Source: Chloroflexota bacterium (GTDB taxonomy: Bacteria; Chloroflexota; Dehalococcoidia; SZUA-161). From it: a stretch of DNA of 10,466 bases. Location of the stretch: the NCBI GenBank assembly GCA_003229915.1, contig QIGA01000268.1, positions 1 through 10,466 of the forward strand. Reading direction: 5' to 3'. A program made the translations under genes and the position numbers. Within the stretch, counting starts at the first letter, position 1, and each line of letters starts with the position of its first letter. This document shows positions 1-6,177 of the stretch, in pieces. A model generated the notes under the pieces. It saw nothing but the letters and a program-made list of their open reading frames with translations, was not told where the DNA came from and did not search any database.

Positions 1-1
1 A

Positions 2-1240
2 TACGGCTTCCCCATAGGTGGAGTTGCTGCGACTCTGGTGGATGATGGTGTGATATCTCCCGGCGGTGTCGGCTTCGACATCAACTGTGGCGTGCGGCTT
101 CTGCGCACCAATCTCACCGCGAACGAGGTCAGGCCAAAGATAGAGAAGCTGCTCGCCGATCTTTTCGTCAACGTCCCGTCCGGACTGGGTTCTGAAGGAA
201 AGATAAAGCTTAAGGGCAATCAAATCGACAAACTCCTGCTCAAAGGCGCCGCCTGGGCACTGGCGGAGGGGTATGGCGAACCGGAGGACCTGGAATTCCT
301 CGAGGAACGCGGCTGTTTGGAAGGCGCAGACCCCGACAAAGTGAGTGCCAGGGCTAAGACCCGGGGAACACCCCAGTCAGGTACGCTGGGTTCAGGCAAT
401 CACTTTCTGGAGATCCAGGCCGTGGATGAGATTTATGACAGCGAGACAGCCAAGGCCTTCGGCATACAGGACAAGGGGCAGATACTCATCCTGATTCATA
501 CCGGTTCCAGGGGACTCGGCCACCAGGTCTGCAGCGATTACCTGAAGACCATGGACAGCGCCGTTAAGAACTATGGCATCCAGCTTCCTGACCGACAACT
601 TGCGTGCGCTCCGGTAAAATCACCAGAGGGGCAATCCTATCTGGCAGCTATGGCCTGCGCCGCCAACTACGCCTGGGCCAATCGCCAGTGCATCACCCAC
701 TGGACCAGACAGTCATTCTCGAGGATTTTCAACAAAAGCTCCCGTGATTTGGGCATAACGATTATCTACGACGTGGCGCACAATATCGCCAAAATAGAGA
801 ATCACCAGGTAGAGGGTAAAAAGCTCTCCGTATGCGTTCACCGCAAAGGTGCCACGAGGGCATTCCCCGCTGGTCATTATGACGTACCCGAAGCATACCG
901 CAAGGTGGGCCAGCCGGTTCTCATCCCAGGTGATATGGGACGCTACTCATACATAGCCGTGGGCACAGAGAAAGCCATGGAGGAGACCTTCGGTTCTACC
1001 TGCCACGGCGCAGGCAGGCTCATGAGTCGGTCGGCAGCGAAGAAAAGTATCAGCGGCGCTGATGTTGCCAAGGAGCTGGCAGCCAAGGGGATCGCCATTC
1101 AGGTAGCCAGCATCGCCTCCCTGGCCGAAGAAGCGCCAGCGGTCTATAAGGATGTAGCTGAGGTCGTACATATAACCGATGCCGCCGGTATATCGCCCAA
1201 GGTAGTCAGGGCGCGACCAATCGGAGTCATCAAGGGCTAG
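2..1240 (+). CDS. rtcB: RNA-splicing ligase RtcB, 5'-truncated by window edge
   Basis: RtcB joins RNA 2',3'-cyclic phosphate or 3'-phosphate ends to 5'-OH ends, using GTP and Mn2+, in tRNA splicing or RNA repair. The frame is open from base 2, so the GTG at 38 is internal and the true start lies left of the window; about 412 residues are visible against a usual 470-490. Family motifs appear in order. GFDINCGVR near the left edge carries the metal-binding Asp (77-79) and Cys (86-88). GSGNHFLE, HTGSRGLGH and DVAHN supply further Asn and His ligands. VHRKGATRAFPAG holds the His (codon 839-841) that is guanylylated in the family. GDMGRYSY, STCHGAGR and a terminal RPIGVIKG, whose Lys contacts the guanine nucleotide in known structures, complete the set. 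No archease gene is visible beside it. The identification is very secure; only the N-terminus is missing. Confidence 0.97.
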   Translation, partial: YGFPIGGVAATLVDDGVISPGGVGFDINCGVRLLRTNLTANEVRPKIEKLLADLFVNVPSGLGSEGKIKLKGNQIDKLLLKGAAWALAEGYGEPEDLEFLEERGCLEGADPDKVSARAKTRGTPQSGTLGSGNHFLEIQAVDEIYDSETAKAFGIQDKGQILILIHTGSRGLGHQVCSDYLKTMDSAVKNYGIQLPDRQLACAPVKSPEGQSYLAAMACAANYAWANRQCITHWTRQSFSRIFNKSSRDLGITIIYDVAHNIAKIENHQVEGKKLSVCVHRKGATRAFPAGHYDVPEAYRKVGQPVLIPGDMGRYSYIAVGTEKAMEETFGSTCHGAGRLMSRSAAKKSISGADVAKELAAKGIAIQVASIASLAEEAPAVYKDVAEVVHITDAAGISPKVVRARPIGVIKG

Positions 1241-1296
1241 CCTATCCCCATGCCTCCCGGATTCACCCATTTGCTGATGAAGCTCCGCAGATGCGC

Positions 1297-1325
1297 TTGC
1301 GGTCTATTCGATAGGTCACTATAAT
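1297..1325 (+). promoter_or_regulatory. Candidate sigma70-type promoter for the 143-residue gene
   Basis: A perfect TATAAT at 1320-1325 follows TTGCGG at 1297-1302 with a 17-base spacer. The -35 matches consensus only in its first three bases. Transcription would start near 1332, about 45 bases before the ATG at 1377. It lies between rtcB and the next gene, which suggests the small gene is transcribed independently of rtcB. Prediction from sequence only. Confidence 0.55.
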
Positions 1326-1376
1326 AGCCGTGGCAATAGGCAGTTCCTCGACAGGGAGTGCGATAAGGAAAGCATT

Positions 1377-1808
1377 ATGTCTCAGCCAATCAAGAGACAT
1401 CTCAAAGTTGGCAATGCCCCACAAGACGACGAAGGCATTCTGCTTATAAGAATGCACCCTGACGACCTGCCCAAAGGTATAAAGTGGAATAGCTATATAC
1501 ACCTCCTCGTAAAAGACGCGAAGATAACTTGCCGAGTGCGAAACAACGAACTGGCAGAGGTTCCACATCCACGAATTCATCAGATCAACATCAACAGAAA
1601 TCTGAGAGACGTGCTCAGAATCAAATCAGGTAAGATTTATGATTTCTATATAACCAAGGCGTCAGCCTGGAAGGCACCTTCCTATGTTATACGGTATCAC
1701 CCGAATCGAACTGCACGTCGGTATACGCTTTTCAAAGTGCTGGGGGCAATCGGCACAATACTGATAGCCGTTGGGGGAGCCTTGTATTACTTCCTGGGAT
1801 ATCAATGA
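1377..1808 (+). CDS. Unrecognised 143-residue protein with C-terminal membrane anchor
   Basis: I do not recognise this protein. The ATG at 1377 is preceded by AAGGA (1365-1369) at good spacing, and a TATAAT promoter lies upstream. Residues 1 to about 115 are hydrophilic and look like a small beta-rich domain. The pattern around ININRNLRDVLRIKSGK, an 'I-x-I-N-x-x-L-R-x-x-L-x-I-x-x-G' run, loosely recalls AbrB-like or double-psi beta-barrel proteins; that resemblance is weak inference. Residues about 118-140 form one hydrophobic helix (LFKVLGAIGTILIAVGGALY and on) ending three residues before the C-terminus. It is preceded by a basic stretch, RTARRY, which predicts a tail-anchored protein with the N-terminal domain in the cytoplasm. 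There is no signal peptide. It is flanked by rtcB and the yceD operon, and neither neighbour suggests a role. A 105-codon frame on the opposite strand is judged a shadow. Confidence 0.7.
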   Translation: MSQPIKRHLKVGNAPQDDEGILLIRMHPDDLPKGIKWNSYIHLLVKDAKITCRVRNNELAEVPHPRIHQININRNLRDVLRIKSGKIYDFYITKASAWKAPSYVIRYHPNRTARRYTLFKVLGAIGTILIAVGGALYYFLGYQ

Positions 1809-1922
1809 CAGTACTCCTATGGGCCCTGTATCCATGAGCACCCTTCCCTGTTTTGAGAAGAGCAACCCGCATATTGCCTGGCTCGTCGCCTTCTTAAATT
1901 CAAACAGCCTCCAGGAGTGCGG

Positions 1923-1952
1923 TTGACAACCTCGGAGAATGTAGCCTAAAAT
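1923..1952 (+). promoter_or_regulatory. Strong sigma70-type promoter for the yceD-rpmF-fab operon
   Basis: A perfect -35 hexamer TTGACA (1923-1928) and a near-perfect -10 TAAAAT (1947-1952, 5/6) are separated by 18 bases. Transcription should begin near 1959, giving a leader of about 45 bases before yceD. The -35 sits inside an 11-base inverted repeat, GGTTGACAACC (1921-1931), which could be an operator or may be chance. The genes downstream to acpP are all on the same strand with gaps under 60 bases, so this is the obvious main promoter. Confidence 0.7.
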
Positions 1953-2003
1953 TGTTACTAGGCATCACATCTCACCTGCGAGTGCAACTCATTCGAGCTA
2001 GCA

Positions 2004-2534
2004 ATGAAGATCAACGTCGCCCAGCAGCTAAGAGAATCAGTAGGCTCGGTTCGCCATGTCACGATCAACGAGACAACTGAACCTGGCTTCGCTATCCGCG
2101 GCGAGTTGCAGTTGCTTCGTACCAACCGCAGTATCCTGGTAAGCGGTAAGTTCGATACAACTGCCAGGGACGTGTGCAGTCGCTGCCTTGACGAGTTCGG
2201 CTATTCGTTAGCCTTGGATATCGAGGAGGAGTACTTCATGACAAGAGACCCTGTCAGTGGGACACCCCTTACCCCACCACCTGAATCAGGGGTCTTCACT
2301 GTCGATGAGCACAATCTCCTCGATCTTAGCGAGGCAGTGCGCCAATATACGCTACTGGCTCAACCCATGAAGCCAATTTGCCGTGAGGACTGTGCTGGCT
2401 TGTGTCCTCAATGTGGCCGCAACCTCAACAATCAAACCTGTGACTGCACGCCCATTCGCCCTGATTCGCCCTGGGCACCGCTGCAAGGGCTGCTTTCAGG
2501 TAATAGGCAAATGCCAGACAAAGAAAGGGGTTAA
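2004..2534 (+). CDS. yceD: YceD/DUF177 family protein, rRNA accumulation factor
   Basis: This is a DUF177 (YceD) protein of 176 residues, the usual family length. The family is needed for normal 23S rRNA accumulation in Escherichia coli and plants and is commonly encoded directly upstream of rpmF, as here. The N-terminus MKINVAQQLRES is typical. A first Cys pair in DVCSRCLDEF and a second cluster near residues 125-150 (CREDCAGLCPQCGRNLN, then CDC) give the CxxC...CGLCPxCGxxLN zinc-binding signature of the family. No strong ribosome-binding site precedes the ATG; the best match is a weak GAG about 8 bases upstream, so initiation may be modest. The ATG is chosen because the family N-terminus begins exactly there. 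The stop codon region carries the Shine-Dalgarno of rpmF, so the two are probably translationally linked. Confidence 0.9.
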   Translation: MKINVAQQLRESVGSVRHVTINETTEPGFAIRGELQLLRTNRSILVSGKFDTTARDVCSRCLDEFGYSLALDIEEEYFMTRDPVSGTPLTPPPESGVFTVDEHNLLDLSEAVRQYTLLAQPMKPICREDCAGLCPQCGRNLNNQTCDCTPIRPDSPWAPLQGLLSGNRQMPDKERG

Positions 2535-2541
2535 CTGAATC

Positions 2542-2733
2542 ATGGCTCTACCCAAAAGGAAATATGCTAAGGCGCGACAAGGGAAAAGACGTAGCCACCT
2601 CAAGCTGTGTGTACCCTCCCTTGTTCCCTGTACCCAATGCCACAACATTAAACCGGCTCACCAGGTTTGTCCTTTTTGTGGGACTTATAGAGGAAGGCAA
2701 GTAATCACGGAAAGCAAGCCCAAGAGCAAGTAG
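2542..2733 (+). CDS. rpmF: 50S ribosomal protein L32, zinc-ribbon form
   Basis: The 63-residue protein starts MALPKRKYAKARQGKRRSH, the classic L32 N-terminus, and continues with a C-x2-C-x9-C-x2-C zinc ribbon: Cys30, Cys33, Cys43 and Cys46 in PCTQC and VCPFCG. It is therefore the zinc-binding (C+) paralogue type rather than the Cys-free type some bacteria induce in zinc shortage. It binds 23S rRNA in the large subunit. AAAGGGG (2525-2531) overlaps the yceD stop and lies 10 bases before the ATG. It sits between yceD and fabD, a widely conserved ribosome-lipid linkage; plsX and fabH, which often follow rpmF, are absent. Confidence 0.97.
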   Translation: MALPKRKYAKARQGKRRSHLKLCVPSLVPCTQCHNIKPAHQVCPFCGTYRGRQVITESKPKSK

Positions 2734-2752
2734 TAAGCCGTGGAGGCAACTC

Positions 2753-3694
2753 ATGGTTGAGGTGGAAACAGGCTCGACACCCAAGGTCGCTTGCGTTTTC
2801 CCAGGTCAGGGAGCCCAGGCAGTGGGTATGGGGCACAACCTGTGCCAAGTCTCGCGCCGGGCCAGAGAAGTTTTCGAAGAGGCCGATTCAGCACTCCAAT
2901 CCCCTCTCTCCCGGCTTTGTTTCGAGGGGCCTGAGGAGGAGCTCCGTGACACTATCAATGCCCAGCCAGCGATCCTGACAACCAGCGTCGCGTGCCTCAG
3001 AGCCGCCTCAGAGTTTGGCACTTCATTAAGTCCTGCCCTCGTCGCCGGACACAGCCTGGGGGAGTACACCGCTCTTGTGGCCGCGAATGTCATTGGATTC
3101 GCTGACGCAGTACGACTTGTTAGGGAACGAGGGCGTTTAATGCAGGAAGCCGGCAAAGCCAGACCTGGCGGCATGGCAGCCATCATTGGGCTGGATGAAG
3201 AATCTTTGGAGGAGGTATGCCGAGAGACTGGGTCGCAGATAGCCAACTTCAACTGTTCAGGGCAGATCGTTATCAGCGGGACCAGAGAGTCGCTAGCCCT
3301 CTCGATGGACTTGGCCAAAGCCCGGGGAGCACGGCGCGTGGTGCCACTGCAGGTCAGCGGCGCTTTTCATTCCATTCTAATGCAGCCTACTGTCGAAGGA
3401 ATGGCACAGGCAATATCGCAAGTTGACTTTAACCATCCCCAAGTCCCCATAGTCGCTAACAGCACCGCCCAGCCCCTGACCAATCCCGATGAAGTGAAAA
3501 GGGAACTCCTGCAGCAACTATGTCACTGTGTCCAGTGGCAGCCATCGGTGGAGTATATGGTAGGTGCCGGGGTCTCCACTTTCATTGAGATTGGCCCCGG
3601 CCAAGTGCTCTCAGGACTCATCAAGAGGATCAGCAACGAAGTGCAAGTTCTCCATATGAGCGATCCAGAGTCCATCAAAGCCATAAACCTCTGA
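2753..3694 (+). CDS. fabD: Malonyl-CoA:ACP transacylase
   Basis: FabD transfers malonyl from CoA to the phosphopantetheine arm of AcpP, supplying the two-carbon donor for fatty-acid elongation in the cytoplasm. The 313-residue length is normal (E. coli 309). FPGQGAQ lies at residues 16-22. The nucleophile is Ser101 in GHSLGEY, and the partner His206 lies in SGAFHS; these match Ser92 and His201 of the E. coli enzyme. The conserved Arg lies in LVRERGRLMQ, and GPGQVLSGLIKR near the C-terminus is the usual Gln-containing segment. GGAGG (2742-2746) lies 6 bases before the ATG. rpmF ends 19 bases upstream and fabG begins 43 bases downstream, so it belongs to one transcription unit. Confidence 0.97.
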   Translation: MVEVETGSTPKVACVFPGQGAQAVGMGHNLCQVSRRAREVFEEADSALQSPLSRLCFEGPEEELRDTINAQPAILTTSVACLRAASEFGTSLSPALVAGHSLGEYTALVAANVIGFADAVRLVRERGRLMQEAGKARPGGMAAIIGLDEESLEEVCRETGSQIANFNCSGQIVISGTRESLALSMDLAKARGARRVVPLQVSGAFHSILMQPTVEGMAQAISQVDFNHPQVPIVANSTAQPLTNPDEVKRELLQQLCHCVQWQPSVEYMVGAGVSTFIEIGPGQVLSGLIKRISNEVQVLHMSDPESIKAINL

Positions 3695-3737
3695 AGAGTA
3701 CGTGTACCCATCGAGATTTCTAAAGCGAGCGTTTACA

Positions 3738-4481
3738 ATGAACTTGTCAACAAGGGTTGCCATAGTCACGGGAAGCGGGCAGGGCATAGGTCGTGATATA
3801 GCGCTGACCCTGGCTGAGCATGGCGCCAGCGTGGTAATCACTGACATCAACGCTGCCGCCGCAAGCGAGGTTGCGGCCGAGATCGCGGCCAGGAATGGAA
3901 AGAGTATCGCGATTACCGCCGATATCACGGCACAGGAGCAAGTAGCCAGCCTTGTCGATCAAACGGTGGCCGCTTTCGGTCAAATCGACATCCTGGTCAA
4001 TAATGCTGGGATTACCAGGGATACGCTGCTCATGAGAATGTCCAACACAGACTGGGACCTGGTATTGACCACCAACCTGAAAGGCGCTTTCCTTTGCACT
4101 CAGGCGGTGGTGAGGCATATGTTGAAGCAGCGCTGGGGCCGCATCATCAATATCGCAAGTGTCGTTGGCCTTATCGGGAATGCGGGGCAAGCGAACTACG
4201 CTGCGGCAAAGGCCGGGCTAATTGGGCTCACCAAGACCACCGCCAGAGAGGTCGCCACCCGAGGAGTGACCGCGAATGCCATTGCCCCAGGGTTTATCGA
4301 CACCGAGATGACCCGGAAGCTCAGCGATAACGCAAAACAGGAGTTCCTCAGGCAAATCCCCCTCGGCTACGCAGGCTTACCCACGGATGTGGCCAATGCT
4401 GTTTCCTTCCTCGCATCAGAGGAGGCACGCTATATAACCGGCCACGTACTTAATGTGGATGGCGGGATGGTTATGTCGTGA
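3738..4481 (+). CDS. fabG: 3-oxoacyl-[ACP] reductase
   Basis: FabG is a short-chain dehydrogenase that reduces beta-ketoacyl-ACP with NADPH. I place the start at ATG 3738 (247 residues; E. coli FabG has 244). An in-frame GTG at 3702 would add 12 residues with no family match, before the normal NLSTRVAIVTGSG opening. The Rossmann motif TGSGQGIG spans residues 11-18 and NNAG residues 88-91. The catalytic triad is Ser141, Tyr154 and Lys158 (IASVVG, then NYAAAKAG), a constant three-residue offset from E. coli Ser138, Tyr151 and Lys155. PGFIDTEMT and the terminal HVLNVDGGM are also FabG-like. The ribosome-binding site is weak. The cluster context with fabD and acpP supports FabG over another SDR enzyme. 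Confidence 0.95.
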   Translation: MNLSTRVAIVTGSGQGIGRDIALTLAEHGASVVITDINAAAASEVAAEIAARNGKSIAITADITAQEQVASLVDQTVAAFGQIDILVNNAGITRDTLLMRMSNTDWDLVLTTNLKGAFLCTQAVVRHMLKQRWGRIINIASVVGLIGNAGQANYAAAKAGLIGLTKTTAREVATRGVTANAIAPGFIDTEMTRKLSDNAKQEFLRQIPLGYAGLPTDVANAVSFLASEEARYITGHVLNVDGGMVMS

Positions 4482-4497
4482 TGGCATTCTGCTAGCC

Positions 4498-4525
4498 CGT
4501 TTACCCCTTGGCTGGTAACGTTTTT
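4498..4525 (+). terminator. Weak hairpin plus T5 between fabG and nusB
   Basis: CGTTTACC (4498-4505) pairs with GGTAACG (4514-4520), with one bulged base, around an 8-base loop, and is followed directly by TTTTT (4521-4525). The stem is short and only moderately GC-rich, so it may be a partial terminator or attenuator, or chance. The nusB Shine-Dalgarno begins 5 bases after the T-run. Confidence 0.25.
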
Positions 4526-4539
4526 GGGTCGAGGAATTT

Positions 4540-4956
4540 ATGGCACATTTCAGACGCAATGCCAGAATCGCGGCACTTCAAGCGCTGTTTGAGAGCGATT
4601 CATCAGGACATGACCCTGAGGCCTCTTTGGCTTGGCTTGCTGAAGAGCAGGTGCTGCAACAAACTGCTCTCTCATACGCTCAAGAGCTGATTAGAGGTGT
4701 GATCGAGAATAAGACGCGGATTGACTCCTTGATCAAAACCCATGCCCCCAACTGGCCCGTGGCACAGCTTTCAGCCATTGACAGGAATATCTTGAGGGTT
4801 GCAATTTTTGAGATTTTGATAGAAAATAGAGTGCCACTAAAGGCAGCCATAAACGAGGCAGTGGAACTGGCCAAGACCTTCGGCAGCCATAACTCATCGA
4901 AGTTTATCAACGGAGTTCTGGGTGCCATCAGCCAAGAGAAAGTCAATAGCCTATAG
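4540..4956 (+). CDS. nusB: Transcription antitermination factor NusB
   Basis: NusB binds boxA RNA with NusE (ribosomal protein S10) and helps RNA polymerase read through rRNA operons. The 138 residues match the usual length (E. coli 139) and the protein is predicted all-helical. Family landmarks are the N-terminal RRNARIAALQALFE, the central LSAIDRNILRVAIFEIL (canonical 'ID..ILR.A.yEl'), VPLKAAINEAVELAKTFG, and the terminal KFINGVLGAI. GAGGA (4531-4535) lies just before the ATG. Its place between fabG and acpP is unlike the E. coli layout, where nusB lies with ribH. The shared transcript with yceD and rpmF would co-express three factors of rRNA and ribosome production. Confidence 0.94.
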   Translation: MAHFRRNARIAALQALFESDSSGHDPEASLAWLAEEQVLQQTALSYAQELIRGVIENKTRIDSLIKTHAPNWPVAQLSAIDRNILRVAIFEILIENRVPLKAAINEAVELAKTFGSHNSSKFINGVLGAISQEKVNSL

Positions 4957-4998
4957 TCATAAACACATTGCGAATATAACACAGAAGGGGGTTACAGG

Positions 4999-5259
4999 AT
5001 GGCAACCGTCTTTGAACGGGTAAGAAAGATAGTCGTCGAGCAGTTGGGCGTTGAGGAGTCGGAGGTGAAACCCGGTGCATCATTCGTCGATGACCTTAAC
5101 GCTGACTCCCTCGACTTAGTAGAGTTAGTAATGTCTCTCGAAGAGGACTTCAGTAACGAGGCGAAACGCCTAGAAATCCCTGATGAGGATGCTGAGAAGA
5201 TAAAAACCGTACAAGATGCGGTTGATTATCTCAAAGAGCAGGGTATAGAGGACGACTAG
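4999..5259 (+). CDS. acpP: Acyl carrier protein
   Basis: This small acidic protein (86 residues) carries growing acyl chains on 4'-phosphopantetheine attached at Ser37, in the DSLD motif (FVDDLNADSLDLVELVM). The N-terminal FERVRKIVVEQLGV and the later IPDEDAEKIKTVQDAVDYL are textbook AcpP. Between Phe51 and Ile60 it has eight residues (SNEAKRLE) where E. coli AcpP has three, so helix II or the following loop is about five residues longer. AAGGGGG (4985-4991) precedes the ATG by 7 bases. It ends the cluster; no fabF follows, although fabF often lies beside acpP. Its partners here are FabD and FabG. Confidence 0.97.
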   Translation: MATVFERVRKIVVEQLGVEESEVKPGASFVDDLNADSLDLVELVMSLEEDFSNEAKRLEIPDEDAEKIKTVQDAVDYLKEQGIEDD

Positions 5260-5333
5260 CACCTGGCCAAGAATCCCTGCCGCCCGAATTGGAAAACCCT
5301 GGGAGTACTACGGGCAACCAAACAAGCTTCTCA

Positions 5334-5345
5334 TTGATTAATCAA
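5334..5345. repeat. 12-bp perfect palindrome TTGATTAATCAA
   Basis: TTGATT is followed immediately by its reverse complement AATCAA, 75 bases after the acpP stop. An AT-rich perfect dyad in a non-coding gap is a reasonable regulator-binding candidate, but nothing identifies the protein and no strong promoter overlaps it. Confidence 0.35.
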
Positions 5346-5475
5346 CCCAGATTATGCATGTAGCTTCATTTCTGTGTTATTCTTGCAGTGATTCAGATAC
5401 CTCGTGCATTATCTGGGATCAATTATCCTTACATTGTACCTGCACGAACCGAGACCCCCACTTCATAAAGTCCCT

Positions 5476-5496
5476 ACCCTGTCCTAATGACAGGGT
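5476..5496. repeat. Perfect inverted repeat / hairpin upstream of the UDG gene
   Basis: ACCCTGTC (5476-5483) and GACAGGGT (5489-5496) form an 8-bp perfect stem with a 5-base loop, CTAAT. Neither strand has a T-run after it, so it is not a standard intrinsic terminator. It could act as an RNA hairpin in the leader of the downstream unit, a mRNA 3' end stabiliser for acpP, or a protein-binding dyad. Confidence 0.5.
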
Positions 5497-5562
5497 CCAC
5501 CTCAGCCATAGCCTTGATGGCGGTAGGCTTCAGGATGCTATTATTCAGTCAAGGAGGTCAAG

Positions 5563-6162
5563 GTGTCAGCGCTAGCTGAACTCTACCAAAAGATAGCTGC
5601 ATGCCAGGATTGTGCAGAGCTGGCCGGCACCCGAGCTAGAACAGTTCCCGGTGTGGGAGCAGAAAGGGCACAGATAGTATTTATCGGCGAAGCGCCTGGC
5701 TTCCATGAAGATCAACAAGGACTCCCTTTTGTGGGTCAGGCAGGCCAATTCCTCGACCACCTGCTCAGCTCGATCGGTCTTAGCCGAAGCGACGTCTACA
5801 TCTGCAATGTCATCAAATGTAGACCACCTGGGAACCGCGACCCTCTCCCCACCGAGATCAACAACTGTCAAAAGTGGCTGGACACACAACTTGAGTTGAT
5901 CTCCCCAAAGATGATTGTTACACTTGGCCGTTATTCCCTGGCGAAATTCTTCCCTGGAGAAGCCATCAGCAAGATTCACGGGAAGGAACGAAGGATTAAT
6001 AATGCGGTCTACTATCCCATGTACCACCCGGCCGCTGCCCTGCACCAGCAGAGCCTGCGACAGACCATCGAGGCCGACATGCTCAAGATACCCTCCATAC
6101 TAGCCAGAACCGAAGAAGTGAAGGAAGAAGAAAGCAAACCGCAGCAGCTATCCATGTTCTAG
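5563..6162 (+). CDS. Family 4 uracil-DNA glycosylase (4Fe-4S type)
   Basis: This enzyme removes uracil from DNA to start base-excision repair. GTG at 5563 is the start, with AAGGAGG (5551-5557) five bases upstream. The 199 residues carry family 4 marks: GEAPG at 42-46 followed by EDQQGLPFVGQAG; four Cys at 14, 17, 86 and 102, the iron-sulphur ligand pattern of this family; KCRPPGNRDPLP; and the second active-site motif MYHPAAAL with His155. After the catalytic domain comes an acidic, Lys/Glu-rich tail from about residue 175 ending QQLSMF. The terminal QLSMF resembles the bacterial beta-clamp-binding pentapeptide QL[S/D]LF; that reading is inference. The gene is 15 bases upstream of ftsK and probably co-transcribed with it. 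It was formerly annotated in many genomes as 'phage SPO1 DNA polymerase-related protein'. Confidence 0.94.
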   Translation: MSALAELYQKIAACQDCAELAGTRARTVPGVGAERAQIVFIGEAPGFHEDQQGLPFVGQAGQFLDHLLSSIGLSRSDVYICNVIKCRPPGNRDPLPTEINNCQKWLDTQLELISPKMIVTLGRYSLAKFFPGEAISKIHGKERRINNAVYYPMYHPAAALHQQSLRQTIEADMLKIPSILARTEEVKEEESKPQQLSMF

Positions 6163-6177
6163 TAAAAGGTCTCAAAC

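Larger units (their letters stand above)
5260..5562. other. 303-bp intergenic region between acpP and the UDG gene
   Basis: I see no convincing gene here. A 73-codon frame (5354-5575) is Cys/Ser-rich, resembles no family and overlaps the UDG start, so I leave it out. The region holds a 12-bp perfect palindrome (5334-5345), a perfect 8-bp hairpin (5476-5496) and a strong Shine-Dalgarno, AAGGAGG (5551-5557), for the next gene. A possible promoter, TTGCAG (5383-5388)-18-CATTAT (5407-5412), is poor but suitably placed for the UDG-ftsK-accDA unit. No clear intrinsic terminator for acpP is visible. Confidence 0.6.

Noticed and set aside
1263..1580. 105-codon open frame on the - strand over the 143-residue gene
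   Set aside because: It is antisense to a + strand gene that has a promoter, ribosome-binding site and a coherent membrane helix. The antisense product shows no recognisable domain and I see no upstream signals.
1980..1990. Small hairpin GAGT-GCA-ACTC in the yceD leader
   Set aside because: A 4-bp stem with a 3-base loop is expected by chance and would be marginally stable at best.
2806..3318. 170-codon open frame on the - strand inside fabD
   Set aside because: It is the complement of a clear FabD coding sequence with all its catalytic motifs. Low-complexity Ser/Ala content is typical of a shadow frame.
3702..3737. Longer fabG start at GTG 3702
   Set aside because: The 12 added residues (YPSRFLKRAFT-like) do not fit FabG N-termini. 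ATG 3738 gives the normal length and catalytic-residue spacing.
4975..4980. TATAAC as a -10 box for a separate acpP promoter
   Set aside because: No acceptable -35 lies 16-19 bases upstream, there is no extended -10, and the start point would fall within the acpP Shine-Dalgarno.
5539..5544. TATTAT as a -10 box just before the UDG gene
   Set aside because: The best -35 (TTGATG, 5514-5519) is 19 bases away, and transcription would begin at the ribosome-binding site, leaving almost no leader.
5354..5575. 73-codon open frame in the acpP-UDG gap
   Set aside because: The composition is Cys/Ser/His-rich with no family resemblance, there is no Shine-Dalgarno, it runs through the strong hairpin and overlaps the well-supported UDG start.
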